This document shows, in pieces, positions 17,025-25,021 of a stretch of DNA of 64,000 nucleotides; positions within the stretch are counted from its first letter, which is position 1; every line of letters starts with the position of its first letter. Below the pieces are notes generated by a model. That model was not told the origin of the DNA, searched no databases, and worked only from the letters and a program-made list of their open reading frames with translations. The stretch is from Ruminiclostridium sufflavum DSM 19573 (GTDB lineage Bacteria > Bacillota > Clostridia > Acetivibrionales > DSM-1351). The DNA lies in contig NZ_QKMR01000022.1 in assembly GCF_003208175.1 (NCBI RefSeq), forward strand, positions 1-64,000, given 5' to 3'. The position numbers and the translations under genes are program-made.

Positions 17025-19658
17025 CTAACCTGCCAGCTCACCGGCAGAAACATTTTCCTTTCCGTAATATACCTTCATATACATTTCCTTCATTTCACTC
17101 ATTAAAGGATATCTGGGATTTGCACCGGTGCACTGGTCATCAAAGGCCTGCTCAACCATTTCATCCAGTGTTGCAAGGAACTTTTCCTCATCTATGCCCG
17201 CATCCTTAATGGTCTTTGGAATCCCTATCTTAGCCTTTAGCTCGTCAATCTTTACAAGTAATTTATTAAATTTGTCCTCATCATTAATACCGTTGATGCC
17301 TACAAAAGAAGCAATTTCTGCATATCTCTTCAGCACCTCCGGATACTTGTACTGTGAGAAGGTACCCATTTTAGCAGGAGCCTCGGCAACATTAAACTTC
17401 ATAACCTCATTTATAAGAAGTGCATTGGCAACTCCATGAGGAAGGTGATGGAAAGCACCTAGCTTATGTGCCATTGAATGGCAAATACCCAAAAACGCAT
17501 TTGCAAATGCCATACCGGCTATTGTAGAAGCATTAGCCATCTTTTCTCTTGCGGCAGGATCCTTTGCACCGTTTTCATACGCCGAAGGAAGATAATCAAA
17601 TATACTCTTTGCGGCTTGCAATGCAAGGCCATTTGTATAATCCGAGGAAAGCATGGAACCATAAGCTTCAATAGCATGTGTCAACGCATCTATTCCTGAA
17701 GCCGATGTCAGACTCTTAGGCATATGCATCATCAGGTCTACATCAACAATTGCCATATTCGGCATAAGTGCATAATCAGCAAGAGGATACTTAACTCCTG
17801 TATTTTCATCTGTAATAACCGCAAACGGTGTTACCTCAGAGCCTGTGCCTGCTGATGTTGGAACAGCAGCAAAGTATGCCTTTTCACCCATCTTGGGGAA
17901 TGTATAAACTCTTTTTCTTATATCCATAAATCTCATGGCAAGATCCTGGAAATCAACCTCAGGATGTTCATACAAGGTCCACATAATTTTCCCTGCATCC
18001 ATTGCGGAACCGCCGCCGACAGCTATAATAACATCAGGCTTGAATTCCATCATTGCCTGTGCTCCAAGCTTTGCACAAGCCAGTGTCGGATCGGGAGCCA
18101 CATCAAAGAATGTGAAATGGCTGATATTCATTTCATCCAACAGGTTTGTAACCGCCTTTGTATAACCGTTACTGTACAGGAAGGAATCCGTTACGATAAA
18201 GGCTCTCTTTTTATTCATTACATCCCTAAGCTCTCTCAATGCAACGCCCAAGCATCCCTTTTTGAAATAGACCTTTTCCGGTGCTCTGAACCATAACATA
18301 TTTTCACGCCTCTCTGCAACAGTCTTAATATTTATCAGGTGCTTAACTCCTACATTTTCCGAAACAGAATTGCCTCCCCATGAACCGCATCCCAATGTCA
18401 GTGACGGCGCCAATTTAAAGTTGTAAAGATCGCCTATTCCTCCTTGTGCAGATGGAGTATTAATAAGAATTCTGCAGGTTTTCATAGCAGCAGTAAATTT
18501 ATTGACCTTTTCCTTGCCGCTTACAACATTTACATATAAAGAGGAGGTGTGTCCGAAGCCGCCGTCCGCAACAAGTCTCTCAGCCTTTGAAATTGCTTCG
18601 TCAAAGGTTTTTGCCCTGTACATTGCGAGAACAGGAGAGAGCTTTTCATGAGCAAATGCCTCTGACAGTTCAACAGATTCAACTTCTCCGACTAATACCT
18701 TTGTATCCTCCGGGACATCGAAGCCTGCCAGCTTGGCAATAGTATGAGCTGACTGGCCTACTATTTTTGCATTTAAAGCACCGTTTATAAGAATGACCTC
18801 TCTTACCTTCTGAGTCTCATCCTTATTCAGCATATATGCTCCGCGATGAATAAATTCTTTCTTTGCCTCGTTATAAACCTTGTCTAACACAATAACGGAC
18901 TGTTCTGATGCACAAATCATACCGTTATCAAAGGTTTTAGAAATAATAATTGAGCTTACTGCTGTTTTTATATCTGCGCTGTCATCTATAATAGCAGGTG
19001 TATTACCGGGGCCTACTCCAATTGCAGGCTTTCCTGATGAATAAGCTGCTTTTACCATTCCGGGTCCGCCTGTTGCAAGAATTATGTCTGCTTCCTTCAT
19101 GACAATTCCGGAAAGCTCTATTGAAGGCTCATCAATCCAGCCTATAATTCCTTTAGGTGCTCCTGCTTCCACTGCCGCATCAAGGATAATTTTTGCAGCT
19201 TCTATGGTTGATTTCTTTGCTCTTGGATGTGGCGAGAAAATAATACCGTTTCTTGTTTTCAAAGCTAGCAATGCCTTAAAAATCGCGGTAGAGGTCGGGT
19301 TTGTTGTAGGTACTACAGCTGCTACGACACCTAAAGGCTCGGCAATTTTAGTTATCCCGAAGGCTTCATCCTTTTCAAGAACACCGCAGGTTTGAGTATC
19401 CTTGTAAGCATTATATATATACTCCGATGCATAATGGTTTTTTATCACCTTATCTTCTATAATTCCCATTCCGGTTTCTTCATATGCCATTTTAGCAAGT
19501 GGGATTCTCTTTTTATTGGCAGCCAATGCAGCAGCAAGAAATATTTTATCTACCTGCTCCTGTGTATATTCTGCAAATACTTTTTGCGCCTGCTTTATCT
19601 CAGTTAGTTTTTCTTGCAAACTCTCTACATTATTTACCACTAAATTTTTCTTTGACAT
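17025..19658 (-). CDS. adhE: Bifunctional acetaldehyde-CoA/alcohol dehydrogenase
   Basis: An 877-residue fermentative enzyme reducing acetyl-CoA to acetaldehyde and then ethanol with two NADH. The N-terminal aldehyde dehydrogenase domain (about 1-440) has the NAD region GGPGMVKAAYSSGKPAIGVG and the catalytic Cys in DNGMICASEQS. The linker leads to the iron-dependent alcohol dehydrogenase domain (about 455-870), with GGGSAMDAGKIMW, metal ligands around DALTHAIEAYGS, and GICHSMAHKLGAFHHLPHG. The length is normal for AdhE. The start follows GGAGGGCG. Upstream are a strong promoter and three Rex-like operators, so the gene should respond to the NADH/NAD ratio. It is the main ethanol-forming, NADH-recycling step expected in a saccharolytic clostridium. 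Confidence 0.97.
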   Translation of the reverse strand: MSKKNLVVNNVESLQEKLTEIKQAQKVFAEYTQEQVDKIFLAAALAANKKRIPLAKMAYEETGMGIIEDKVIKNHYASEYIYNAYKDTQTCGVLEKDEAFGITKIAEPLGVVAAVVPTTNPTSTAIFKALLALKTRNGIIFSPHPRAKKSTIEAAKIILDAAVEAGAPKGIIGWIDEPSIELSGIVMKEADIILATGGPGMVKAAYSSGKPAIGVGPGNTPAIIDDSADIKTAVSSIIISKTFDNGMICASEQSVIVLDKVYNEAKKEFIHRGAYMLNKDETQKVREVILINGALNAKIVGQSAHTIAKLAGFDVPEDTKVLVGEVESVELSEAFAHEKLSPVLAMYRAKTFDEAISKAERLVADGGFGHTSSLYVNVVSGKEKVNKFTAAMKTCRILINTPSAQGGIGDLYNFKLAPSLTLGCGSWGGNSVSENVGVKHLINIKTVAERRENMLWFRAPEKVYFKKGCLGVALRELRDVMNKKRAFIVTDSFLYSNGYTKAVTNLLDEMNISHFTFFDVAPDPTLACAKLGAQAMMEFKPDVIIAVGGGSAMDAGKIMWTLYEHPEVDFQDLAMRFMDIRKRVYTFPKMGEKAYFAAVPTSAGTGSEVTPFAVITDENTGVKYPLADYALMPNMAIVDVDLMMHMPKSLTSASGIDALTHAIEAYGSMLSSDYTNGLALQAAKSIFDYLPSAYENGAKDPAAREKMANASTIAGMAFANAFLGICHSMAHKLGAFHHLPHGVANALLINEVMKFNVAEAPAKMGTFSQYKYPEVLKRYAEIASFVGINGINDEDKFNKLLVKIDELKAKIGIPKTIKDAGIDEEKFLATLDEMVEQAFDDQCTGANPRYPLMSEMKEMYMKVYYGKENVSAGELAG

Positions 19659-19716
19659 AGTAATCGCCCTCCGTTTTGGATTCTAAAATTCATGTAGCTA
19701 ACCATCTATACAGATA

Positions 19717-19734
19717 TCGTTATTTTTTTAACAA
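19717..19734 (-). promoter_or_regulatory. Rex-like operator 3 upstream of adhE
   Basis: On the minus strand, TTGTTAAAAAAATAACGA, 16 of 18 positions matching TTGTTAANNNNTTAACAA. It lies about 60 bases upstream of the start codon, within the leader. Confidence 0.5.
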
Positions 19735-19801
19735 TATCGTTTAAAAATATAAGCCTTGCAAAAAATGAGTCTACAAATAGCTTATTTTTCATTTTTCTGT
19801 T

Positions 19802-19819
19802 GTGTTAATTATTTAACAA
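19802..19819 (-). promoter_or_regulatory. Rex operator 1 upstream of adhE
   Basis: On the minus strand, TTGTTAAATAATTAACAC, 17 of 18 positions matching the Rex consensus TTGTTAANNNNTTAACAA. It lies just downstream of the likely start point. Confidence 0.75.
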
Positions 19820-19832
19820 CTATCACAAATAT

Positions 19833-19861
19833 ATTTTACATCCTTGTTAAATAATTGTCAA
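19833..19861 (-). promoter_or_regulatory. adhE promoter overlapping Rex operator 2
   Basis: On the minus strand, -35 TTGACA (19856-19861), 17 bases, -10 TAAAAT (19833-19838). Rex site 2 (19844-19861, TTGTTAAATAATTGTCAA read on the plus strand, 16 of 18 to consensus) covers the -35 and most of the spacer. A bound repressor would block polymerase directly. Confidence 0.75.
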
Positions 19862-19915
19862 TACATATGCTAAAATTTATTTTTCTCTCCTATTATAGAT
19901 ATGGTATTTTTATAC

Positions 19916-20012
19916 AAGTCAATTACTATCGGCTAAATAAGCATTGCAGCTCTTCTGCTTACATCGCCTCTATTATTTTATGGCGCGAAGGTTTCAACCT
20001 CGATAGAGCTTA
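19916..20012. repeat. Intergenic palindromic repeat, copy 2 (right end decayed)
   Basis: The left end AAGTCAATTACTATCGGCT is intact at 19916. The inner GCGAAGGTTTCAACC block is present, but the right end reads CTCGATAGAGCTTA instead of CGTAATTGACTTT. Confidence 0.7.
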
Positions 20013-20021
20013 TGACAGCTT

Positions 20022-20076
20022 TAAAAAACAAAAGAACTGCAATACGGCACAAATTATGCCTGCTGATGCAGTTCTT
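20022..20076 (-). terminator. Terminator of the HPr-like gene
   Basis: Stem AAGAACTGCA (20032-20041) with TGCAGTTCTT (20067-20076), followed on the minus strand by TTGTTTTTTAAAG. It lies 67 bases past the stop codon. Confidence 0.85.
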
Positions 20077-20142
20077 CCGGTCTGTATTTGTTATTGTCTC
20101 ATTGCTGCCGGTCTCAAATCTTATAATTTATTTTCACGAATA

Positions 20143-20376
20143 TCAGTATATTTCCAGATATGGCTCCAGCTCCTTGAATAGCTTGCCGTAATCCACATCG
20201 TCAGGAACTACCAACGTTAACGGTTCATTCAGCTTAAGAATAAACATTCCTAAAATAGATTTTGCATCCGCCATTCCACTTTTTCCATGTATCCATATGT
20301 CAAAAGCATATTTTGTCACAATTGCATTGACCTTCTCAATGTCCTCGATATTTTTGATTTTAATCGGTTTAACCAT
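20143..20376 (-). CDS. HPr-fold protein lacking the phosphoryl-accepting His (Crh-like)
   Basis: A 77-residue protein of the PTS phosphocarrier fold. The second half aligns well with HPr: ADAKSILGMFILKLNEPLTLVV contains the regulatory-serine motif (Ser40, equivalent to Ser46 of Bacillus HPr). The segment where HPr has its active-site GLHARPA instead reads NIEDIEKVNAIV, so His15 is absent. Such a protein cannot carry phosphate between EI and EII. Like Bacillus Crh, it could be phosphorylated by HPr kinase on the serine and act with CcpA in catabolite control. The ribosome site is AAAGGAG. It is monocistronic with its own terminator and is bracketed by two palindromic repeats. The fold call is good; the role is inference. 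Confidence 0.8.
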   Translation of the reverse strand: MVKPIKIKNIEDIEKVNAIVTKYAFDIWIHGKSGMADAKSILGMFILKLNEPLTLVVPDDVDYGKLFKELEPYLEIY

Positions 20377-20427
20377 AATTCAGCATTCTCCTTTTGCATT
20401 AGCTTACCAAACCTACGTTCAAGACCT

Positions 20428-20496
20428 GCTTAAAAGCTTAATTTTCCTGAAAAGACGATATAAATATCGTCACAAGGCTTGACCCGCAATTGACTT
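20428..20496. repeat. Intergenic palindromic repeat, copy 3 (right half only)
   Basis: It begins GCTTAAAAGCTTAAT and has an inner stem GACGATA/TATCGTC. It ends GCAATTGACTT at 20486-20496. The left TATCGGCT half is missing. Confidence 0.75.
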
Positions 20497-20672
20497 CAAT
20501 TTTCCATCGATACACCGAACACCTGCTATTTTTAAATGGAAAATTTGAATTCGTCTAAAATAATTTAAATATAGCTGTACTATTAGGATTATGCTCTTTT
20601 TTTATAAAATTATGTACTTTCATTGCACTAAATTTATAATGCGGGCATCTGTGTAAACCGGCCAAACAAACA

Positions 20673-21425
20673 CTATCCTAAAAATGCACATGAAAAGATA
20701 AGAAATATGCACTGATTAAGTTCACAAACCGCACCGAGCATATCTCCTGTTGCTCCGCCAATTTTCCTGCTGAATGCTTTTATAAGCAAGAAAGCACTTA
20801 CAGGAGGCAGCGCTAATGCAATCCACATTTTGAAGTCAAGGGTCAATAAGCTAATAATAACATATATCAGTAAGCCAAAAATTAATTCTTTTATGCCGCA
20901 AAAGTCAATAAATGACTTTCCCAGACCTTCCTCCTTACGTGCATAGGTAGAAACCGCAGAACTTACAAGCGACCCTGCTCTTCCTGTCATCGGCATTAAT
21001 ATTATTATCCGGAAAAAATATGTATCGCTTACCTGAGACAGCGCAGCATAATCTAAAAGCAGAACACTGACTATCACAAGCACCGCATTTGTTCCGACTC
21101 TGCTGTCTCTCATTATCTCCAGAATACGTTCCCTGGTTCTGTTAGAAAAAAGTCCGTCAAAGGTATCTCCCAAGCCATCCAGATGAAGTCCCCCCGTAAT
21201 TGCAATATAAAGAACCAAAATGACAGCAGCAGTCATAGACCTTGAAAATATATGCAGCAATACGAAGGAAGCGGTCCCTAATAAAGCCCCTATAACTAAC
21301 CCGACTAACGGAGCAAAAACCAATCCCTTTCCGTAATCCTCAGCACTTGCCCCAAGCCTTAAATTAATTGGTATTCTTGTGAAAAACTGCAGCATAAGTA
21401 CAATTCTTTTAATTGCTGCTTTCAA
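20673..21425 (-). CDS. cobS: Adenosylcobinamide-GDP ribazoletransferase (cobalamin synthase)
   Basis: An integral membrane enzyme joining adenosylcobinamide-GDP to alpha-ribazole (or its phosphate) in the last steps of coenzyme B12 assembly. It shows FFTRIPI, the acidic metal-binding stretch GGLHLDGLGDTFDGLFS, and SRVGTNAVLV, followed by several membrane spans. I prefer the TTG start at 21425 (protein begins near LKAAIKRIVLML), giving about 251 residues, since AGAGAGGTGG lies 9 bases upstream. The open frame continues to 21530 but those residues are not CobS-like. It lies downstream of cobU in the same direction; an inverted repeat sits between them. Confidence 0.9.
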   Translation of the reverse strand: MKAAIKRIVLMLQFFTRIPINLRLGASAEDYGKGLVFAPLVGLVIGALLGTASFVLLHIFSRSMTAAVILVLYIAITGGLHLDGLGDTFDGLFSNRTRERILEIMRDSRVGTNAVLVIVSVLLLDYAALSQVSDTYFFRIIILMPMTGRAGSLVSSAVSTYARKEEGLGKSFIDFCGIKELIFGLLIYVIISLLTLDFKMWIALALPPVSAFLLIKAFSRKIGGATGDMLGAVCELNQCIFLIFSCAFLG

Positions 21426-21501
21426 AACTTTGTTCCACCTCTCTGTATATTCTGGGCCTTTCTCGCAAATATTCATGTTTTTCTGCCAAAAGCGGGCTAA
21501 A

Positions 21502-21528
21502 GCCGTTTGGCTTCCACAGTCAAACGGC
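21502..21528 (-). other. Inverted repeat between cobU and cobS
   Basis: GCCGTTTG (21502-21509) and CAAACGGC (21521-21528) form a perfect 8-base stem with an 11-base loop. It sits just after the cobU stop and upstream of the preferred cobS start. It could be an mRNA hairpin tuning cobS translation or stability. Confidence 0.5.
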
Positions 21529-21539
21529 AATTCATAAAA

Positions 21540-22097
21540 CTATTTTATTTTCATAGGTATTCCGGAAACACAAAAGTAAACCTCGTCAGCCGCTCTTGCA
21601 AGCATCTGATTCACTCTGCCTGAAATATCCCTGAAATCCCTTCCCATAACAGCTGCAGGCACAACGCCAAGTCCCGTTTCATTAGTTACAAGAATAAACA
21701 AGGCTTCTGTCATTTTTGACAGGCTTATAATTCTTTCAATCTGATGCTGAATCAAATCCTCGATTTCCTCAACCTTATCTCTTGTCAGACTGTCCCAATC
21801 ACAGGCCTCTTCCAGCATAAGATTTGTAATCATTATAGTAATGCAGTCCAAAAGTACTGTATCCTTATCCTGCAAAACATTTAAGATTGCCGTATCCAAA
21901 TTCTTATATTCCTCAAGAGTATCCCACTCAGAAGGTCTTCGTGCCTTATGCTTGGCTATTCTCTGCTTCATTTCTTCATCAATGGGCTTTGAGGTTGCCA
22001 CATAAAGCACCTTCCGACCCCATTCTTTTGCTTTTTCTTCCGCAAATGTGCTCTTGCCGCTGCGGGCACCGCCAGTTATCAATATCAGCTTTGACAT
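21540..22097 (-). CDS. cobU: Adenosylcobinamide kinase / guanylyltransferase
   Basis: A 185-residue bifunctional enzyme that phosphorylates adenosylcobinamide with GTP and then attaches GMP, feeding CobS. The P-loop GGARSGKSTFAEEKA is at residues 8-22. The second motif YVATSKPIDEEMKQRI is near 33-48, with the guanylylated-His region KHKARRPSEW near 49-58. The conserved LLDCITIMITNLM and TNETGLGVVP follow. The length is normal. With cobS it forms a two-gene salvage set for imported cobinamide; the rest of the corrin pathway is not in this window, and no cobalamin riboswitch was seen upstream. Confidence 0.95.
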   Translation of the reverse strand: MSKLILITGGARSGKSTFAEEKAKEWGRKVLYVATSKPIDEEMKQRIAKHKARRPSEWDTLEEYKNLDTAILNVLQDKDTVLLDCITIMITNLMLEEACDWDSLTRDKVEEIEDLIQHQIERIISLSKMTEALFILVTNETGLGVVPAAVMGRDFRDISGRVNQMLARAADEVYFCVSGIPMKIK

Positions 22098-22175
22098 TCT
22101 ATACTTCTAAACCTCATCCTTTATAATATTTTAATTAAATAGAGCCCTCATGTGGAACCCCTGATAAAATATGAA

Positions 22176-23363
22176 CTATACCTTGCTTAAAATAATTTTT
22201 TGATAGAAGCTCTCTCCATCAAAATCATTTTCAATTCCAAATATATCAGCTATAGTACTGGCAATATCGGAAAAGGTCTTTCTTGTCCCTAAGTCTATAT
22301 CCTGCTTAATGCTGTGTCCGAAAAGCAAAACCGGAACATGTTCTCTTGAATGGTCTGTACTGTCAGTAGTGGGATCGCAGCCGTGGTCAGCTGTAATAAT
22401 CAATAAATCGTCCTCTCTCATTGAGGAAATAATCTCAGGAAGGCGTTTGTCAAACTCCTCAAGAGCCTGCTTATAGCCTTCGGCATTATTTCTGTGTCCA
22501 TAAAGCATATCGAAATCCACCAGATTAGTAAAAATAATGCCTTTATTTTGTTTTTTCATATATTTCAGTGTAACGTCCACGCCATTCATATTATTTTTGG
22601 TATGCTCTGCTTCAGTAATTCCTTTTTTAGAAAATATGTCTTCAATTTTTCCTACAGCTATGACATCCAACCCCTTTTGCTTAACCTTGTCTAAAATAGT
22701 ATCAGCTATAGGTTCAGCGGCAAAATCCCGTCTGTTGGCAGTACGTGTGAAATTACCGGGTTGCCCTATAAATGGTCTGGCTATTACCCGTCCAACCATA
22801 TTCTCCCCTTGAAGCATATCTCTGGCAATCTGGCATATTCTGTACAGCTCTTCAATAGGAACAACCTCTTCATGTGCAGCTATCTGAAAAACACTGTCAG
22901 CAGAGGTGTAAACTATAAGCTTGCCTGTTTTCACATGCTCCTCGCCAAATTCCTTTATTATCTCTGTTCCCGACGCAGCACAATTGGCAAGCACTCCCCG
23001 TCCTGTCAGCTTCTCAAATCTATCCAGTATATCATTAGAAAAACCGTCAGGGTATGTGGGAAACGGATAATCAAGATGTAATCCTGCTATTTCCCAATGT
23101 CCTGTTATTGTATCCTTTCCTTTGGATACCTCTGCCATTCTTCCATAGCAGCCTTCAACCTTTTCGGGCACAGACAGGTAGTTGATACCTTCTATCTTTC
23201 CAATTCCGAGTCTGCTCATATTGGGTATATTAATGGCTCCGCATGCCTTTACAATGTTTCCGACAGTATTGCTTCCAATATCTCCATATTCACCTGCATC
23301 GGGAAGCTCGCCTACGCCTACGCTATCCAACACTATTAAAATAACTCTATTTATGGTTTCCAT
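22176..23363 (-). CDS. deoB: Phosphopentomutase
   Basis: A 395-residue alkaline-phosphatase-superfamily metalloenzyme interconverting ribose (or deoxyribose) 1- and 5-phosphates in nucleoside salvage. Diagnostic blocks are [18 protein letters not shown] near 7, [13 protein letters not shown] near 83 (with the phospho-accepting Thr), [13 protein letters not shown] near 280, [22 protein letters not shown] near 322-343 (metal ligands), and the C-terminal DGESFY. The length is typical. The gene starts after AAGGAGAAG. It is upstream of cobU and cobS on the same strand, with a 78-base gap; no nucleoside phosphorylase gene lies nearby. Confidence 0.97.
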   Translation of the reverse strand: METINRVILIVLDSVGVGELPDAGEYGDIGSNTVGNIVKACGAINIPNMSRLGIGKIEGINYLSVPEKVEGCYGRMAEVSKGKDTITGHWEIAGLHLDYPFPTYPDGFSNDILDRFEKLTGRGVLANCAASGTEIIKEFGEEHVKTGKLIVYTSADSVFQIAAHEEVVPIEELYRICQIARDMLQGENMVGRVIARPFIGQPGNFTRTANRRDFAAEPIADTILDKVKQKGLDVIAVGKIEDIFSKKGITEAEHTKNNMNGVDVTLKYMKKQNKGIIFTNLVDFDMLYGHRNNAEGYKQALEEFDKRLPEIISSMREDDLLIITADHGCDPTTDSTDHSREHVPVLLFGHSIKQDIDLGTRKTFSDIASTIADIFGIENDFDGESFYQKIILSKV

Positions 23364-23398
23364 AATTTTGCTTCTCCTTATCTTTATTTATAATTAAA

Positions 23399-23420
23399 AT
23401 GTATTTAAATTAAAATACAT
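23399..23420. promoter_or_regulatory. Perfect dyad upstream of deoB
   Basis: ATGTATTT (23399-23406), six bases, AAATACAT (23413-23420), 36 bases before the deoB start. It may be an operator of a nucleoside-responsive repressor, but the region is AT-rich and this is tentative. Confidence 0.4.
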
Positions 23421-23450
23421 TACATATTACAATTTAACACAATTACTAAT

Positions 23451-23509
23451 CAAATAAAAGGGACAGTTATTTTGTAAATGTACTTGCATACATAAACAAA
23501 AACTGTCCC
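23451..23509 (-). terminator. Terminator of the FecR-domain gene
   Basis: A long stem: GGGACAGTTATTTTGT (23460-23475) with ACAAAAACTGTCCC (23496-23509), followed on the minus strand by TTTTATTTG. It lies 24 bases past the stop codon. Confidence 0.85.
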
Positions 23510-23532
23510 CTGTATTATAATTTAGAAAAATA

Positions 23533-24831
23533 CTATCTGCTCTCTTCCAGCCACTTTTGTATTTGTTCCAATATAGAGCCGCCATAGTCAAGGCCTTGAT
23601 TTCCATTGTTTTTCCCGTTGTTGTTCCATTTTGGCGGATTTCCTCCATTTCCGCTGCTGCCATTTCCGCTGTTATTCCAGCTTGGCGGATTTCCCGAATT
23701 GCCTGCACTGTCATTGGCATTACCATTGCTGCCGGAATTAGTATTATTGTTACTTCCGCTGTCATTCCCGTTTTGCGTATTTCCTGAATTCTCTGTATTG
23801 CCATTAGCGTTACCGCTGCTGCTGCCGGAATTCGTATTATTGGTATTTCCGCTGTCATTCCCATTTTGTGTATTCTCCGAATTTTCTGTATTGCCACCGG
23901 CATTGCCGCTGCCGTCAGAATTTGTATTATTTGAACTTCCGCTTGGCGTATTCCCCGAATTTCCTGCATTGCCATTAGCGTTACCGCTGCTGCCGGAATT
24001 TATATCGTCTTTGCCATTCTCATTATTGCTGGCCTCTGCGGAGTCATAACTGTTTAAAGCCTCTTTCTCCTTAAGCTCTTTCTCTCGCTTTTCTGATTTT
24101 TCAACAACCTCTTCGAGAGTTGTGCCCTCTCTTTTCAACACCTCACTTATATTCTCTTTCAGCTGGGCATTGTTTACTATTTCTGCCAATTCAAACGGAC
24201 TTAAATCCTTAGTGTCCAATTCCCCCACAACAGGTAAATTTTCTTCTGTATATTCGGCGGTACTTGCCTTATGGTTCATTTCAACATATACCTTTAAAGT
24301 CTCATCTTTTGATGTTGCAAAAGCCACAGTCCCACCTAAAACAGTTAATTCTGTCTCATTGGTTCTGTTTTCGGACGCCGCAATACCGACAACAAAGGTA
24401 GTCCCTCTTACACCCATTACGGCATTTGGCGTCCTGACATTATATGTGGAATTCTGAGTTAATTTTTTCTTTATATCATTGTATATTTTGCCGCTTGTAA
24501 GGCTGATATTTATGTTTCCGTTTGTGTCAGTACCATTTATATTGCTTATAGTAATAATGGTAGATGAATCCATCTTAACCACCTTATCGCTGTCAATTTC
24601 GATATATGCAATGGAATCTGCGCCCGTTTTGACAGTATCTCCCTCTTTAAGCCTCATTCCTTTATATACTTTTATACTTGTCCTTCCCCTTGTTACGGTA
24701 ACTGTGCCGGTATAATCATAAATCTTTGCAGTCCTTCCCTCCGCCGCCAATGCAGGTACCAGCTGAATTGAAGTTACAATAAAAAGTATCGCCATAATCA
24801 TGGATACCAGCTTTATAGAATGACTTCTCAT
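23533..24831 (-). CDS. Secreted FecR-domain protein with Asn/Gly/Ser-rich tail
   Basis: A 432-residue exported protein. It has a Sec signal peptide (residues 1-30, ending PALAAE). The FecR domain follows (about 32-165): GTVTVTRGRTSIKVYKGMRLKEGDTVKTG and the conserved YNVRTPNAVMGVRGTTFVV (longer stretches listed by their positions only). An acidic, Glu/Lys-rich helical segment covers about 235-265. From about 270 to 415 the chain is low complexity, nearly all Asn, Gly, Ser, Thr and Asp, made of degenerate repeats (units like GNANGNTENSGNTQNGNDSG). It ends with a short amphipathic tail. FecR domains of this kind are often found next to CHASE2 cyclases, as here. The DNA repeats also create long spurious frames on other phases. 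Confidence 0.88.
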   Translation of the reverse strand: MRSHSIKLVSMIMAILFIVTSIQLVPALAAEGRTAKIYDYTGTVTVTRGRTSIKVYKGMRLKEGDTVKTGADSIAYIEIDSDKVVKMDSSTIITISNINGTDTNGNINISLTSGKIYNDIKKKLTQNSTYNVRTPNAVMGVRGTTFVVGIAASENRTNETELTVLGGTVAFATSKDETLKVYVEMNHKASTAEYTEENLPVVGELDTKDLSPFELAEIVNNAQLKENISEVLKREGTTLEEVVEKSEKREKELKEKEALNSYDSAEASNNENGKDDINSGSSGNANGNAGNSGNTPSGSSNNTNSDGSGNAGGNTENSENTQNGNDSGNTNNTNSGSSSGNANGNTENSGNTQNGNDSGSNNNTNSGSNGNANDSAGNSGNPPSWNNSGNGSSGNGGNPPKWNNNGKNNGNQGLDYGGSILEQIQKWLEESR

Positions 24832-25021
24832 AATCCGCCCCCTTGATGAACAAAGTTAACGTAAAGTATATTACCGAATAGTTAATTTTTAACAGATCTC
24901 TTTGCACTATTCTGAACTTAAAGCAACACTATATATATAATTTGTTTTTACGATAGTAACCGATAGCGCTCGACAAAGCACGTGTACATATATTGACATA
25001 ATTTGCATTTATAATTACAGT

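Noticed and set aside
22098-22175. Cobalamin riboswitch before cobU
   Set aside because: The gap is only 78 bases and no B12-box or conserved junction sequence is present.
23427-23975. 182-codon frame on the minus strand overlapping the FecR gene
   Set aside because: It is the other phase of the low-complexity repeat tract, rich in Ile, Arg, Met and Ala. The FecR frame has a signal peptide and domain and is the real one.
23606-24049. 147-codon plus-strand frame of Leu/Pro/Phe-rich sequence
   Set aside because: It is the antisense reading of the same Asn/Gly/Ser repeats. It has no ribosome site.
24832-25021. Possible cyclic di-GMP riboswitch before the FecR gene
   Set aside because: The region is AT-rich and lacks the conserved GEMM sequence blocks. 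I saw only a short GATAG direct repeat.
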